Assembly: GCF_008271745.1 (NCBI RefSeq)
Contig: NZ_VKKZ01000001.1
Coordinates: 1 to 64,000, forward strand
From: Rufibacter glacialis
GTDB taxonomy: Bacteria > Bacteroidota > Bacteroidia > Cytophagales > Hymenobacteraceae
DNA: 64,000 nt
Reading direction: 5' to 3'
This document shows positions 6,622 to 15,907 of this stretch, in pieces; the stretch's first letter is position 1, and every line of letters begins with the position of its first letter. A program made the position numbers and the translations under genes. The notes below the pieces were generated by a model that saw only the letters and a list, made by a program, of their open reading frames with translations, searched no databases and was not told where the DNA came from.

Positions 6622-7500
6622 CTACCGTCTCACTGCCTCCTCAGCGTATACCAGCCACAGCGGCACATTGATGTCAGAACTATAGATCTCACTTGGTACA
6701 CTGCCCAGGTTTAGCATGGGCAGCGGACTGTTTCCTCGCAGGCCCAGCACCAGCAGGTCATGGCCGCCTTTTTCCAGGTGCAGGGCAATGCGCTCTCCTA
6801 TACTTTTATTGGCCGCCCGCACCAAGGCATAAGGCACCCCGGCTATTTCCTGGTAACGCCTCTGCAGGTCAGCGAATTTTCCATTTACCAGTTGCACCGC
6901 TTTTCTAACAGCCTCCTTTTCTGATATGAGGGGAAAAAACTGGGTAGGGAGCCGGTATACGTGCATGATCTCCAGCTGCAGGTGCAGTTGATCTGCCAGC
7001 GCTTTGCTGAACCGGAGTATGTGTATAGTTGTGTCTGTGAAGTCAATGGGTACAAGTACTTTCCGGAGGTGGAAGCTGGCTGCTTCGGGAAAAACCAGCA
7101 CGCTGCAGGGAAGGATACGCAGTAATTTGGTGCCTAGGGTTCCGGCGCCTTTGTCGCTCATTTTCTTACCCAGCAGCGTCAGCTGTACATTGTAGCGTTT
7201 CACCAGGTCAGCCAGAAGCACCTCGGTGTTAGGGTCTTCTCTTACCAATATTTCATGATCAGTGATGTTGCCGAATTGCTCCGCTACTATCTCGGTGATG
7301 TTGCCTTCTACTTCTTTGCGCAGGTCCACCTCCCCGATCAGCTCCTGGAAATCATCGCCCAGCTCATACAGCCTGATGTTGTGCACGAAGTATACTTTCC
7401 GGACTTCCAGGCGCTCGCAGATGGAGCGGGAAAAAGCAACGAGTTTCTCGTCCACGTCGCTCAGGTCAAGGCAGACCATCATGGCATCTATCGTAATCAT
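6622..7500 (-). CDS. Universal stress protein with two UspA domains
   Basis: 292 aa: tandem UspA domains at about 1-140 and 145-290, each starting with the beta-strand typical of the fold (MMVCLDLSD; KVLVPIDFTD). The C-terminal domain has LVLGLRGNSPLPMLNLGSV, a variant of the ATP-binding G2xG9xG(S/T) loop. The ATG overlaps the stop of the BCCT transporter by four bases (ATGA, 7497-7500), so it is the last gene of a porin-transporter-Usp operon and probably tunes or protects during osmotic stress (inference). Confidence 0.85.
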   Translation of the reverse strand: MITIDAMMVCLDLSDVDEKLVAFSRSICERLEVRKVYFVHNIRLYELGDDFQELIGEVDLRKEVEGNITEIVAEQFGNITDHEILVREDPNTEVLLADLVKRYNVQLTLLGKKMSDKGAGTLGTKLLRILPCSVLVFPEAASFHLRKVLVPIDFTDTTIHILRFSKALADQLHLQLEIMHVYRLPTQFFPLISEKEAVRKAVQLVNGKFADLQRRYQEIAGVPYALVRAANKSIGERIALHLEKGGHDLLVLGLRGNSPLPMLNLGSVPSEIYSSDINVPLWLVYAEEAVRR

Positions 7501-9161
7501 AGCGCATCTGGGTTTGGCGGTACTGGATTCATCTTGTCTGTCTCAGTTATTCTCACATCCTGTCTCCGGGCCCGCTTGGCCAGCATTTCGGCTACCAGTT
7601 GCTGGTAAGCCTTGCGCTGTTGGGCCTTTCCAAGTCTGGTTTCTTCCTCGGCCTCTTCGCATAGCCCCCGGTACAGGCTGAAACACATCAGCAGAAGTAT
7701 AATGGCAAAGGGCAGACCCGTAATGATAACGGCTGTTTGAAGTGCCTGCAAGCCACCGCCAATCAAAAGCACCGCCGCGATAGCCCCGCCTGCCAACGCC
7801 CAGAAGACGCGTATGCCAACCGGAGGGTCAAGCTTGCCGCCAGAGGTCAGACTAACCACTACCAGAGAACCGGAGTCGGAGGAGGTGACAAAGAAGCCGG
7901 CTACCAGTATTACGCCTATCACAGAAAGCACCGTTGAAAAAGGCAGTTGCTCAAAGAACACGAACAAGGCGGTGGACATGTCAGCTGCCACGGCCTGGGC
8001 TATGGTAGGGTCGCCGTTCAGGATTTCCCGAAGGGCGGTGCTGCCGAAGGCCGTCATCCACAGAAAGCAGAGGAGCGATGGGGCAATGAGCACACCAAGT
8101 ATAAACTCCTTTATCGTTCTGCCTTTGGAAACCCGCGCAATAAAAATACCTACGAATGGAGCCCAGGAGATCCACCAGGCCCAGTAAAAGACCGTCCAGG
8201 CACCTTGCCAGTTCCGGGTGGAGTAGGCTTCGTTCCAGAACGAGAGCTGCATGAAGTTACCAATGTAAGAGCCGGTGTTCTGTACGTAAGAGCCAAGTAT
8301 AAAAACGGTGGGGCCAAGCACCATGACAGCCACAAGTACAAGCAGGGCAATACGGATGTTCCACTCGCTCAGGATACGCACCCCTTTGTCTACCCCGGTT
8401 ATCACCGAGATGGTGGCAATGCCTGTGATCACCACGATAAGTATGATCTGGGTGGTGATATCGTTTGCAATAGCAGGAAACACATGGTTTAGCCCAGCAC
8501 CCACCTGTTGCACCCCCAGCCCCAGCGAAGTAGCCAAACCAAAGAGCGTTGCGATCACAGCCAGAATATCAATCACGTGCCCCACCACCCCATAGATGCG
8601 CTCGCCCAGAAAAGGGTAAAATGCTGAGCGTACGGTGAGCGGCAGCTGCCGGTTGTAGGTAAAGTATCCCAGCGCCAACGCCACCAGTGCATAGATAGCC
8701 CAGGCATGCAGCCCCCAGTGCAGAAACGTGAAGTTCATGGCCTGCCGGGCGGCGGCGGGTGTACCAGGTTCACCCAAGGGAGGCGTCTGGAAGTGATTGA
8801 TGGGTTCTGCAATGCTCCAGAACAGTAGACCAATGCCCATACCAGCGCTGAACAACATGGAAAACCAGGCCGAGGTGGTGAACTCCGGTTTGGCATCTTT
8901 GCCTCCCAACCTTATTTTTCCAAAACGGCTGAAAGCGATGAACAGGCAGTAAGCCACGAAGATGTTCACGCTGAGTATAAAAAGCCAGCCCATGTTAGAG
9001 GTAACAGCTGCCTGGGTGACGCTGAAGAACTCCTCCGCATCCTCCCTGAAAATAAGCACCAGGGCTATGCTCACCACCAGGAACACGATGGACGACCAGA
9101 ACACAGGACCGTTTACCTCCAGGCCATACGGTTTCTTTGTATCACTTCTTACTTTACTCAT
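7497..9161 (-). CDS. BCCT family betaine/carnitine/choline transporter
   Basis: 554 aa with about 12 membrane segments. The BCCT signature is clear: WAWWISWAPFVGIFIARVS followed by KGRT, and the earlier LHWGLHAWAIYALVAL. These carriers import quaternary amines such as glycine betaine, usually with sodium, for osmoprotection or as nutrients. The C-terminal cytoplasmic tail (EEAEEETRLGKAQQRKAYQ) is charged, as in osmosensing members. It lies between a porin gene upstream and a Usp gene overlapped by 4 bp downstream. Confidence 0.92.
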   Translation of the reverse strand: MSKVRSDTKKPYGLEVNGPVFWSSIVFLVVSIALVLIFREDAEEFFSVTQAAVTSNMGWLFILSVNIFVAYCLFIAFSRFGKIRLGGKDAKPEFTTSAWFSMLFSAGMGIGLLFWSIAEPINHFQTPPLGEPGTPAAARQAMNFTFLHWGLHAWAIYALVALALGYFTYNRQLPLTVRSAFYPFLGERIYGVVGHVIDILAVIATLFGLATSLGLGVQQVGAGLNHVFPAIANDITTQIILIVVITGIATISVITGVDKGVRILSEWNIRIALLVLVAVMVLGPTVFILGSYVQNTGSYIGNFMQLSFWNEAYSTRNWQGAWTVFYWAWWISWAPFVGIFIARVSKGRTIKEFILGVLIAPSLLCFLWMTAFGSTALREILNGDPTIAQAVAADMSTALFVFFEQLPFSTVLSVIGVILVAGFFVTSSDSGSLVVVSLTSGGKLDPPVGIRVFWALAGGAIAAVLLIGGGLQALQTAVIITGLPFAIILLLMCFSLYRGLCEEAEEETRLGKAQQRKAYQQLVAEMLAKRARRQDVRITETDKMNPVPPNPDAL

Positions 9162-9180
9162 ACATCGTGGTTTTATAAGG

Positions 9181-10329
9181 TTAGAAATAATACCCCATGT
9201 TTATGTTGAAGCGCATGTGCCATTTGGTGTCATCGGGGGTGCCTGCAGCCAGGGCATTTGTCCATTCGGGGCCCAGCCAGGGCTGATTGTAGCCGAAGGC
9301 TGCGTCGGTGTAGATATACATGGGACCGGCGGTAAAGAGAGCGCCCAGTACGTCCATATGGGTGTTTTCGTAACCTCTTATCCGTTTATGATAAAAGCCG
9401 TAGTTGTTGTAAATGTCTATACTTTGTACGAGGCGGGTATCTAAAGGAATATGGTAGGCGATGCTGGCCGTGTAAATTTCTCCCTTACTGGCCACGTTAT
9501 AATTGGCGCCATAGGCACCCATTTCTATAAAGCCTGGATCAGATGCGGCGGCGTATTTTGGATGAAAGCGGTAGAGCATGGCCTGCAGCTTAAAGTTCCA
9601 GGGACTGTCTATCGCTTTATGCTCATAGTGGATTGCCCCGGCGTAGCGGGTACCGTTCCGTTCCGTGTCCAGGTTATAGAGCAACCCGCCCTGCAGCGAA
9701 ATCCCCAGTTCATGGGCCAGGCTGTCTCCCAAGCGCCGCATTCCCTTAAAGTTGAGTTGGTTGTTTTCCTTATTGCGTCCGGTAACATCATAGGAATAGC
9801 GGTTGGGGCTGGGATCTGTTAAAGCAAACACAAACTCCTCAGCGCTTTTGTAATAGGCGGCCTGCCACTGCCAACGGCCCGAATCATGGATATACTTCAC
9901 GCCCATGTCATGGTCATCTTCAAAGCCTACGTAGTAGGTGATGTTAAAGAACCAGTTGTTGGAGTTGTATTGCTGAATACCGAAAGGCACTTGTTGCAGG
10001 CCCACCTGCACTTGGGATTGGTCAGAGAAGTCGTGCTGGAACCAACCCTGCTTCAGGAATGAGCCCCCAAAGGCCTGTGAGTAGTGGCGGAATTCAGCAT
10101 TTAGCTTGATGCCTTTGTACTCGGCTTCGGCATTGATTCGAAACAGATCAAACCCGAAATCGCCACCCCGTTCCAGTTGGTCCTCTTTCCAGGTAGAGAG
10201 GTTATAGTTGAAGCGTACCGCGCCACCCAGCTTCAGGTAAGGTTTTTCCTCAGGCTTCTCTTCCGGAGCCTGGGCCTGACAGATACTACTGACCAGGAGA
10301 AGGGTTAAGAGTAAACATATTCTCACCAT
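9181..10329 (-). CDS. Outer-membrane porin-like beta-barrel protein
   Basis: 382 aa from the ATG at 10329, chosen because it gives the signal peptide MVRICLLLTLLLVSSICQAQ; an upstream ATG at 10359 adds only ten residues. The mature protein is rich in alternating aromatic strands and ends in an aromatic residue (NMGYYF), as outer-membrane barrels do. General layout fits the phosphate-selective porin O/P group. Only 19 bp separate it from the BCCT gene, so it probably lets that transporter's substrate through the outer membrane. Confidence 0.75.
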   Translation of the reverse strand: MVRICLLLTLLLVSSICQAQAPEEKPEEKPYLKLGGAVRFNYNLSTWKEDQLERGGDFGFDLFRINAEAEYKGIKLNAEFRHYSQAFGGSFLKQGWFQHDFSDQSQVQVGLQQVPFGIQQYNSNNWFFNITYYVGFEDDHDMGVKYIHDSGRWQWQAAYYKSAEEFVFALTDPSPNRYSYDVTGRNKENNQLNFKGMRRLGDSLAHELGISLQGGLLYNLDTERNGTRYAGAIHYEHKAIDSPWNFKLQAMLYRFHPKYAAASDPGFIEMGAYGANYNVASKGEIYTASIAYHIPLDTRLVQSIDIYNNYGFYHKRIRGYENTHMDVLGALFTAGPMYIYTDAAFGYNQPWLGPEWTNALAAGTPDDTKWHMRFNINMGYYF

Positions 10330-10582
10330 CCCTAACGGCTCTACCTGAAAAATGGGCAAGGCCTCTTCGTTTGGACGATTTTAAAGTAGAGAAGTTACTT
10401 AGAATGAAGCGATTGCTACTTAATTGTTTTTAATAAATGTTACCGGAATTAAATAAAATCGGGTAAAAAGAATCTTGTCAGGCAACCTATCCCCTCTATA
10501 TAGCATCTTCAAAATATTAGCATTCTGCTATAGGTTTATTTAAGAACCAACTAACCATCCATTTGCCTGAACCACTAAAACC

Positions 10583-11824
10583 ATGATGCTCAAAAGAACC
10601 TTCCTGCTGCTGTCTTTCTTAGTAAACCTGACCCTGGCCAACGCACAGCAAACCCAAATGGTAAATGTAGGGGATCACTCCCTGGAGATGATCAAGGCAG
10701 GTGCCGGGGAATATACCGTCATCTTCGAATCGGGCTTCGGGACAGCCTATAAGGTATGGGGTAACGTAGCCTCTGAGGTGATGCAGACAAACCAGGTGCT
10801 GCTGTACTCAAGAGCCGGAACAGGCAACTCAGAACCTAATCCCAATCCACAAACCCTGGAGCAGGCGGTTAAGGACCTGGAAACTCTCCTTGAGAAAGCG
10901 AGCCTGAAAGCACCTTTCATCCTGGTAGGCCATTCCTACGGAGCCTTCATCATTCGCGCCTATGCCTCCAAACATCCGGACAAAGTGAAGGGGTTGGTAT
11001 TTGTTGACCCGGCCCATGAGAAAATGATGCAGGAGCTGAAAAAGGCAGACTATGCCAAAGCAGTAAAAGACATGGAGCTGCAGAACAGCTTTGTGCCCAC
11101 CAAATTCAAACAGGAAAATGAGGCCATCAACCAAATATTCGAGAAAGCCGAGCTGCCTGATTTTGGAAAGCTGCCATCCGTACCTGCTGTGGTACTCACT
11201 TCAATTCAGAAGAGAGCCAACCCTGAGTTGTTCCTGCACGAGCCAAAAGGCGTAGCCATATGGCGTACCCTGCACAACGAGTTCTTCGGCCAGTTTACCA
11301 GCGGCGCTCATGTCATTACCTCCAGAAGCGGCCACAACATACACCGCGAAGAGCCGGAGTTAGTAGTGAATGCGATCCACCAGGTGGTACAGGCCGCCAG
11401 CAAGGAGAAGAAGCGCCAGGAACACGAAGCGAAAATGGCCACCCTGGAAGCGAAATTGAAGCAGGCAGCAACCTACCTGAAACAACGGAAAGATCCCAAA
11501 GCCGATGCCGTGGTGGCCGGTGCGCTGAAGGATTCCGGCTTCAATGAATCCATGATCAACACCATGGCCTATCAGCAGCTCAATAATCCAGACAACATCG
11601 GCCTGGCCCTGCTGCTTTTCAAATATAACACGCTTACCTATCCGCAGTCAGCCAATGCGTTTGACAGTTACGGGGAAGCCTTCGTGAAGCAGGGGAAATT
11701 AAAACTGGCAGAGCAGCAGTTTCTGAAAGCCATTGCCCTTGCCACTTCCGCCAACGACGCCTCTACGCTGAAGAGCAGCAAAAACAACCTGGAAAAAATC
11801 AGCCAGGTAAAGAAAGCTAAATAA
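10583..11824 (+). CDS. Secreted alpha/beta hydrolase with C-terminal helical/TPR tail
   Basis: 413 aa. Signal peptide MMLKRTFLLLSFLVNLTLANAQ. The hydrolase domain (about 25-270) has the nucleophile elbow GHSYG, a strand VLLYSRAGTGNSEPNP and a late Asp/His region (SGHNIHREEPE). After a charged helix comes a TPR-like unit (NAFDSYGEAFVKQGKLKLAE) near 360-400. Substrate unknown; acts in the periplasm. Transcribed away from the porin operon, with a 250-bp AT-rich gap between them. Confidence 0.8.
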   Translation: MMLKRTFLLLSFLVNLTLANAQQTQMVNVGDHSLEMIKAGAGEYTVIFESGFGTAYKVWGNVASEVMQTNQVLLYSRAGTGNSEPNPNPQTLEQAVKDLETLLEKASLKAPFILVGHSYGAFIIRAYASKHPDKVKGLVFVDPAHEKMMQELKKADYAKAVKDMELQNSFVPTKFKQENEAINQIFEKAELPDFGKLPSVPAVVLTSIQKRANPELFLHEPKGVAIWRTLHNEFFGQFTSGAHVITSRSGHNIHREEPELVVNAIHQVVQAASKEKKRQEHEAKMATLEAKLKQAATYLKQRKDPKADAVVAGALKDSGFNESMINTMAYQQLNNPDNIGLALLLFKYNTLTYPQSANAFDSYGEAFVKQGKLKLAEQQFLKAIALATSANDASTLKSSKNNLEKISQVKKAK

Positions 11825-12298
11825 TGGAAAGGGCACGGTTCCCGAACTGCCGCACCTCAGGAGAAAACCAAGGGTACTTTCTACGCTCATGTTTAGTGGC
11901 ATTTATATGAAAAACACCTGTAAAATGAGATTGCCTCTTCAGTCATATAGTTGTATTAACAACCACCATGGCAGCGAGCAGAAAATCACACAACTCTAAA
12001 GATCAAAGGCACCATGGCTCATCTCATTCGGCTTATCTTGATGAGATTGGCACCTTTGGCTTGGGAAGGCTAAAAAGGCATCTTTGAATTAGAACCCCAG
12101 GAAGAGGTGCTATTTGCTTTAAAGAAGAAACAATCCTATTCCAAAGAAATCACTTTTATTGGGGCAACAAGCATCCTAAACTTTTACTTTTATCTATAAC
12201 TTAGGCGAAAAAATCAAGCTAATTAGCATGTAACCATCCTACGCCGGCAGACGGTTTCGCCGCCATTTACCCGAGGTTAAAAGCTTAATCAAAACAAA
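11825..12298. other. Gap with a small open frame and an attC-like site
   Basis: 474 bp without a convincing gene. An ATG-to-TGA frame of 39 codons (11968-12087) exists but has no family resemblance. An imperfect inverted repeat lies near 12015-12055. The only structured segment is the degenerate attC-like site at 12228-12282, listed separately. Confidence 0.4.
12228..12282 (+). repeat. Degenerate attC-like site left of GNAT
   Basis: ATGTAAC (12228-12234) and GTTAAAA (12276-12282) are near-fits to the RYYYAAC/GTTRRRY boxes. Between them CCGGCAGACGGTTTCGCCGCC resembles the right half of attC4 (core GGCCGACGGCC followed by TCCGCCGCC). CGGC pairs with GCCG around the loop. This is a likeness by eye, not a computed fold. 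Confidence 0.45.
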
Positions 12299-12745
12299 GT
12301 GGAAATAAGAAAATACCAACAAGATGACAAGGCTGCGGTGATTGCCCTTCTAAGACTGAATACTCCTGACTTTTTCGACCCATCAGAGCAAATAGACTTA
12401 GAGGAATATCTGGAGAGCAAGCTAGAAGATTACTTTGTGGTGGAAGAAAACGCTGAAATCATTGGAGCAGGCGGAATCAACTACTTCCCTAAAGAAAAAA
12501 CTGCCCGTATTTCCTGGGATATCATCAAACCTGAGGCACAAGGAAAAGGAGTCGGCAGAAAATTAATGGAGTACCGCATCAACCATTTGAATAAGAAGAA
12601 AGAGATTGAGTTGATAGTGGTAAGAACCACCCAACTGGTGTACAGATTCTACGAGAAGATGGGTTTCAAGCTAACTAAGGTTGAAAAAGACTTTTGGGCT
12701 AAGAACTTTGACTTATACCAAATGGAATTAAAGAATAAAAACTAA
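12299..12745 (+). CDS. GNAT family N-acetyltransferase (probable old cassette)
   Basis: 148 aa, GTG start 17 bp after the attC-like box. Motif A is IIKPEAQGKGVGRKLMEY (QGKGVG), and the C-terminus has YRFYEKMGFKLTK. Substrate unknown. Worn attC-like sequences lie on both sides, and a broken paralogue fragment is found at 5556. Together these suggest it arrived as a gene cassette. A downstream methyltransferase follows on the same strand. Confidence 0.85.
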   Translation: MEIRKYQQDDKAAVIALLRLNTPDFFDPSEQIDLEEYLESKLEDYFVVEENAEIIGAGGINYFPKEKTARISWDIIKPEAQGKGVGRKLMEYRINHLNKKKEIELIVVRTTQLVYRFYEKMGFKLTKVEKDFWAKNFDLYQMELKNKN

Positions 12746-12753
12746 CACTCTGT

Positions 12754-12807
12754 CACCAACGGCCTTTGTTCAACGGCCTCCTCCGCTTTGCATACAAGTC
12801 GTGGCAT
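12754..12807 (+). repeat. Degenerate attC-like site right of GNAT
   Basis: CACCAACGG here equals the left box and stem start of attC4 (CACCAACGG at 3281), and CCGCTTTGCATACAAGTC-GT parallels the attC4 right arm (CCGCTTTCACAAGTCCGTT). The middle, including one GGCC half of the core, is shortened, so the site is probably dead. Confidence 0.5.
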
Positions 12808-12840
12808 GCTGGCAAAAATCACCTCATCACCCTTAGAACT

Positions 12841-13437
12841 TTGGACAACTCAAACGGATATGAAGGGATTGCGGCCCGCTTTATTTCAGGCCGGGGACAA
12901 GATCTAAATGGCATTGGCGCCTCGCAGGTGCAGGAATGGTCCCGTACGTTAGAGGCAGGTTCTATGGTGTTAGACCTGGGCTGCGGAACCGGTATTCCCA
13001 TTTCTAAAATATTGGTTAATCAGGGCTTCACCGTGTACGGCCTTGATGCCTCTCCAACCATGACAGAAGCCTTCCTCCGGAATTTCCCCTACATGCCTGT
13101 TGCCTGCGAACCGGTGCAGGATTCTACGTTCTTTCAGCGCAAATTTGATGGCATTGTGGCCTGGGGATTGATCTTTCTCCTGTCAGAAGAGGCGCAGGCC
13201 TTGACCATTCAGAAAGCAGCTAAAGCGCTGAAGCCCGGCGGGAAGTTTTTGTTTACGGCTCCTTTTAGAAAAGCGGCCTGGAAAGACGTCATGACACACC
13301 AATATTCCAGATCACTGGGCGCAGCGAAATACCGGGAATTATTGCTCTCATCAGGGTTACAGGTGGTGCGTGAGTTCAAAGACGCAGGCGATAATTACTA
13401 TTATGACGCCGTAAAAACAGAAACCCTATTACCCTGA
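12841..13437 (+). CDS. Class I SAM-dependent methyltransferase
   Basis: 198 aa from TTG 12841, which gives MDNSNGYEGIAARF; the frame stays open upstream into the attC-like site, so the longer start at 12766 is unlikely. Motif I is VLDLGCGTGIPIS, motif II VYGLDASPTM, motif IV FDGIVAWGLIF and a post-motif ALKPGGKFLFTAP. Substrate unknown; methyltransferases of this type act on small molecules. Same strand as the preceding GNAT, 95 bp apart. Confidence 0.8.
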   Translation: MDNSNGYEGIAARFISGRGQDLNGIGASQVQEWSRTLEAGSMVLDLGCGTGIPISKILVNQGFTVYGLDASPTMTEAFLRNFPYMPVACEPVQDSTFFQRKFDGIVAWGLIFLLSEEAQALTIQKAAKALKPGGKFLFTAPFRKAAWKDVMTHQYSRSLGAAKYRELLLSSGLQVVREFKDAGDNYYYDAVKTETLLP

Positions 13438-13597
13438 AAGCGCACCACAGGCTTTTGGCAAAATTGGGCCTGTATCGTTACTTCTTACCACCTAAACACA
13501 TAGCCACGGAAGGGCAAGAGGTTACCCTCCTATTTTCATGTATCTTGCTTTCCCAAACTTAGTTGCGTTACGCAGCCATCCCACACCCAGTCCTTAC

Positions 13598-14809
13598 ATG
13601 AAAGTACTCTTTTACGCGCTATTCCTTTTTCCCGCCTTTTGCTTTGGTCAGTCGGTCAATGAACCAGATAAAAAAGTTACCATAGGCACGGTTCACACGA
13701 TCCCTTCTGCCCACTTGAATGAGGACCGGGAGGTGTGGGTGTATGTGCCTGCATCTGCCGGGGCGGGAGATAAAACACGGTACCCGGTCATGTACCTCCT
13801 GGACGGCAAGGACTTTTTCCATCTCATGACGGGCATGGTGGCAGAACTAAGTTCTCTTGGAAGGATGCCCAAGATGATTGTGGTAGGTATCCTCAACAAA
13901 GACCGGGGAAGCGACTTAACCCCTACCCGTTCCATGTTCAGCCGTGACGGTATGGTAGACCCGGATTTCAAGAACTCCGGCCAGGGGGAGAAACTTCTCG
14001 CCTTCCTCCAGAAGGAGCTCATGCCGTACATGGAATCCCGGTACAATACAGCGCCCTACCGCATGTTCGTGGGCCATTCCCTGGGTGGATTAACGGTGCT
14101 GCATGCGCTGGTGAACCACCCTTCGCTCTTTCACTCTTACGTGGCCATTGACCCCAGCGTGTGGTGGGACAACCACCTCATCATGAAGCAAGCCCAGAAA
14201 GCCTTGACGCAAAATGACTACGCCGGTAAAAGCCTTTACTATGCGGCGTCTAACACCATGGAGAAAGGAATGGACACGGTACGGGTGATCAAAGACACCG
14301 TGTACGCCAACGGCAACGTGCGCAACAACTTCCAGTTCAGGGAAATCCTCAGGAAAAGCAGGAATTTGCCCTGGGCCTGGAAGTTCTACCCAGAAGAGAA
14401 CCACTCCTCGGTGCCGCTTCTGGCCCAGTATGACGCGCTGCGGTTCCTCTTCAAAACGTATGAACTAAACAAAGACCTGGATGATCCCACCCTCACTCCA
14501 GACTACCTCACCCACCATTACCGCACGGTGTCTGCCCTGCTGCAGTATCCGGTGCTGCCTCCGCAAGGCACCGTGAACTCGTTGGGTTATATCTCTATGG
14601 AAAACAAACAGTATGACAAGGCCCACCGTTTTTTCAAGCTGAATGTAGACCTCTACCCCGCCAGCTCCAACGCCCACGACTCTCTGGGCGACTATTACGT
14701 AGAAAGGGGAGACAAAAAGAAAGCCATAGAAGCGTTCAGAAAAGCCCTGGCGCTAAAGGAAGTACCGCAGACCAGAAAGAAACTACAGCTGCTGGAAGCC
14801 CGGAAGTAA
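13598..14809 (+). CDS. Secreted esterase-like alpha/beta hydrolase with TPR tail
   Basis: 403 aa from ATG 13598, giving signal peptide MKVLFYALFLFPAFCFGQS; the frame is open 60 bp further upstream but that adds no signal. The domain matches the Fes/IroE-like esterase D group (COG2819): PVMYLLDGKDFF, nucleophile elbow GHSLGG, and AIDPSVWWDNH. Residues 330-400 hold TPR-type repeats (NAHDSLGDYYVERGDKKKA). Members hydrolyse esters including siderophores; the substrate here is not known. Confidence 0.82.
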   Translation: MKVLFYALFLFPAFCFGQSVNEPDKKVTIGTVHTIPSAHLNEDREVWVYVPASAGAGDKTRYPVMYLLDGKDFFHLMTGMVAELSSLGRMPKMIVVGILNKDRGSDLTPTRSMFSRDGMVDPDFKNSGQGEKLLAFLQKELMPYMESRYNTAPYRMFVGHSLGGLTVLHALVNHPSLFHSYVAIDPSVWWDNHLIMKQAQKALTQNDYAGKSLYYAASNTMEKGMDTVRVIKDTVYANGNVRNNFQFREILRKSRNLPWAWKFYPEENHSSVPLLAQYDALRFLFKTYELNKDLDDPTLTPDYLTHHYRTVSALLQYPVLPPQGTVNSLGYISMENKQYDKAHRFFKLNVDLYPASSNAHDSLGDYYVERGDKKKAIEAFRKALALKEVPQTRKKLQLLEARK

Positions 14810-14869
14810 GCCGTTGCTCCAGTTGTTGCCAACTGCCAGAAGAAGTTACCTTTCATCAGCCTCAACCGC

Positions 14870-15592
14870 ATGGAAAACGATTCTAGAGCTAAGATCATTT
14901 CTGCCTATGAAGAGCTGGCTGAAAGCTACAATGCCTTGATTGACCACAAGCCGCACAACGCCTACTATGACCGGCCCAGCACCCTGGCGTTGATCCCGGA
15001 GGTGAAAGGGAAGGCCATTCTGGACGCGGCCTGCGGGCCCGGCAAGTACGCAGAGATCCTGCTTGGGCAGGGAGCTCACGTGACAGGCTTCGACATTAGC
15101 CCTAAAATGGTGGAAATAGCCCGAAAACGGAACCAAGGGGCGGGCACGTTCTTCGTCCATGACCTGGCCACTCCCTTTGACCAGTTGGCAGACAACTCCT
15201 TTGATATTGTCCTCTGCGCCCTGGCCCTCCACTATATCCCCGACTGGACCCTCACCATCCAGGAATTCCACCGGGTCTTGAAACCAGAGGGCTACCTGAT
15301 CCTCTCCCTGGAACACCCGTTCCATGACTACACCTACTTCCAGTCAACCAAGTATTTTGAGGTGGAACCCGTCAAATGCACCTGGAACGGTTTCGGGAAG
15401 CCGGTGGAAGTGCACAGCTTTAGAAGACCGCTCATGGGGTACATTTCCCCCTTAACAGAGAACGGCTTTTACCTGGATGCCCTGGTAGAGCCAAAGCCAG
15501 TCCCTGAATTCGAGAAGCTGGACCCCAAACATTTCCAGGAGTTGAACCAGTTTCCTTCCTTCATGGGCATCAGAGCCATCCGGAAAAAGTAA
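14870..15592 (+). CDS. Class I SAM-dependent methyltransferase
   Basis: 240 aa. Motif I ILDAACGPGKYAEIL, then VTGFDISPKMVEIARKR (motif II), DNSFDIVLCALALHYI (motif IV) and VLKPEGYLILSLEHP (post-motif). Overall like UbiE/ArsM-type small-molecule methyltransferases. The start at 14870 is followed by a typical N-terminal YEELAESYNAL. Substrate unknown; 60 bp after the esterase gene on the same strand. Confidence 0.85.
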   Translation: MENDSRAKIISAYEELAESYNALIDHKPHNAYYDRPSTLALIPEVKGKAILDAACGPGKYAEILLGQGAHVTGFDISPKMVEIARKRNQGAGTFFVHDLATPFDQLADNSFDIVLCALALHYIPDWTLTIQEFHRVLKPEGYLILSLEHPFHDYTYFQSTKYFEVEPVKCTWNGFGKPVEVHSFRRPLMGYISPLTENGFYLDALVEPKPVPEFEKLDPKHFQELNQFPSFMGIRAIRKK

Positions 15593-15737
15593 GCCTACCG
15601 CCAACCCACAAATAGAGTAATTGCCTTGCCAGGAAAAGCATGAAGGTGATTCTTAAGAATGCCATGACCAACATGGGAAATCATTTCCTGCCCCTTCAGA
15701 GAACAGCCGTTTCCAAAGCATCCATCTTTCAAGGGTT

Positions 15738-15773
15738 GTTTAAGCAGCCTTTTCAGGAAAACAGGCCTTAAAC
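15738..15773. repeat. Intergenic hairpin (TTTTC-loop family)
   Basis: GTTTAAG (15738-15744) pairs with CTTAAAC (15767-15773) around GCCTTTTCAGGAAAACAGGC. Same pattern as several other hairpins in the window. Confidence 0.75.
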
Positions 15774-15821
15774 ACCACCAGGGTAATCTCTGCTGGAAGA
15801 GGAGCCCATTGAAAAGCAGCC

Positions 15822-15882
15822 TGCCCTTCGGGTGGTTTCGGCGGGCTTTTTGAAAAGCGGGCCTGAAACTACCCGAAGGGCA
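15822..15882. terminator. Long hairpin between convergent genes
   Basis: TGCCCTTCGGGTGGTTTC (15822-15839) pairs with GAAACTACCCGAAGGGCA (15865-15882), one mismatch, with a loop containing CTTTTTGAAAAG. It sits between the end of the methyltransferase and the end of the M56 gene, so it may stop transcription from both sides. Confidence 0.6.
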
Positions 15883-15907
15883 TGTTGGGTATAACAAGCA
15901 GTTACTA

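Noticed and set aside
11968-12087. Small 39-codon open frame
   Set aside because: No family resemblance, no clear ribosome-binding context, and it overlaps an imperfect inverted repeat; could be chance.
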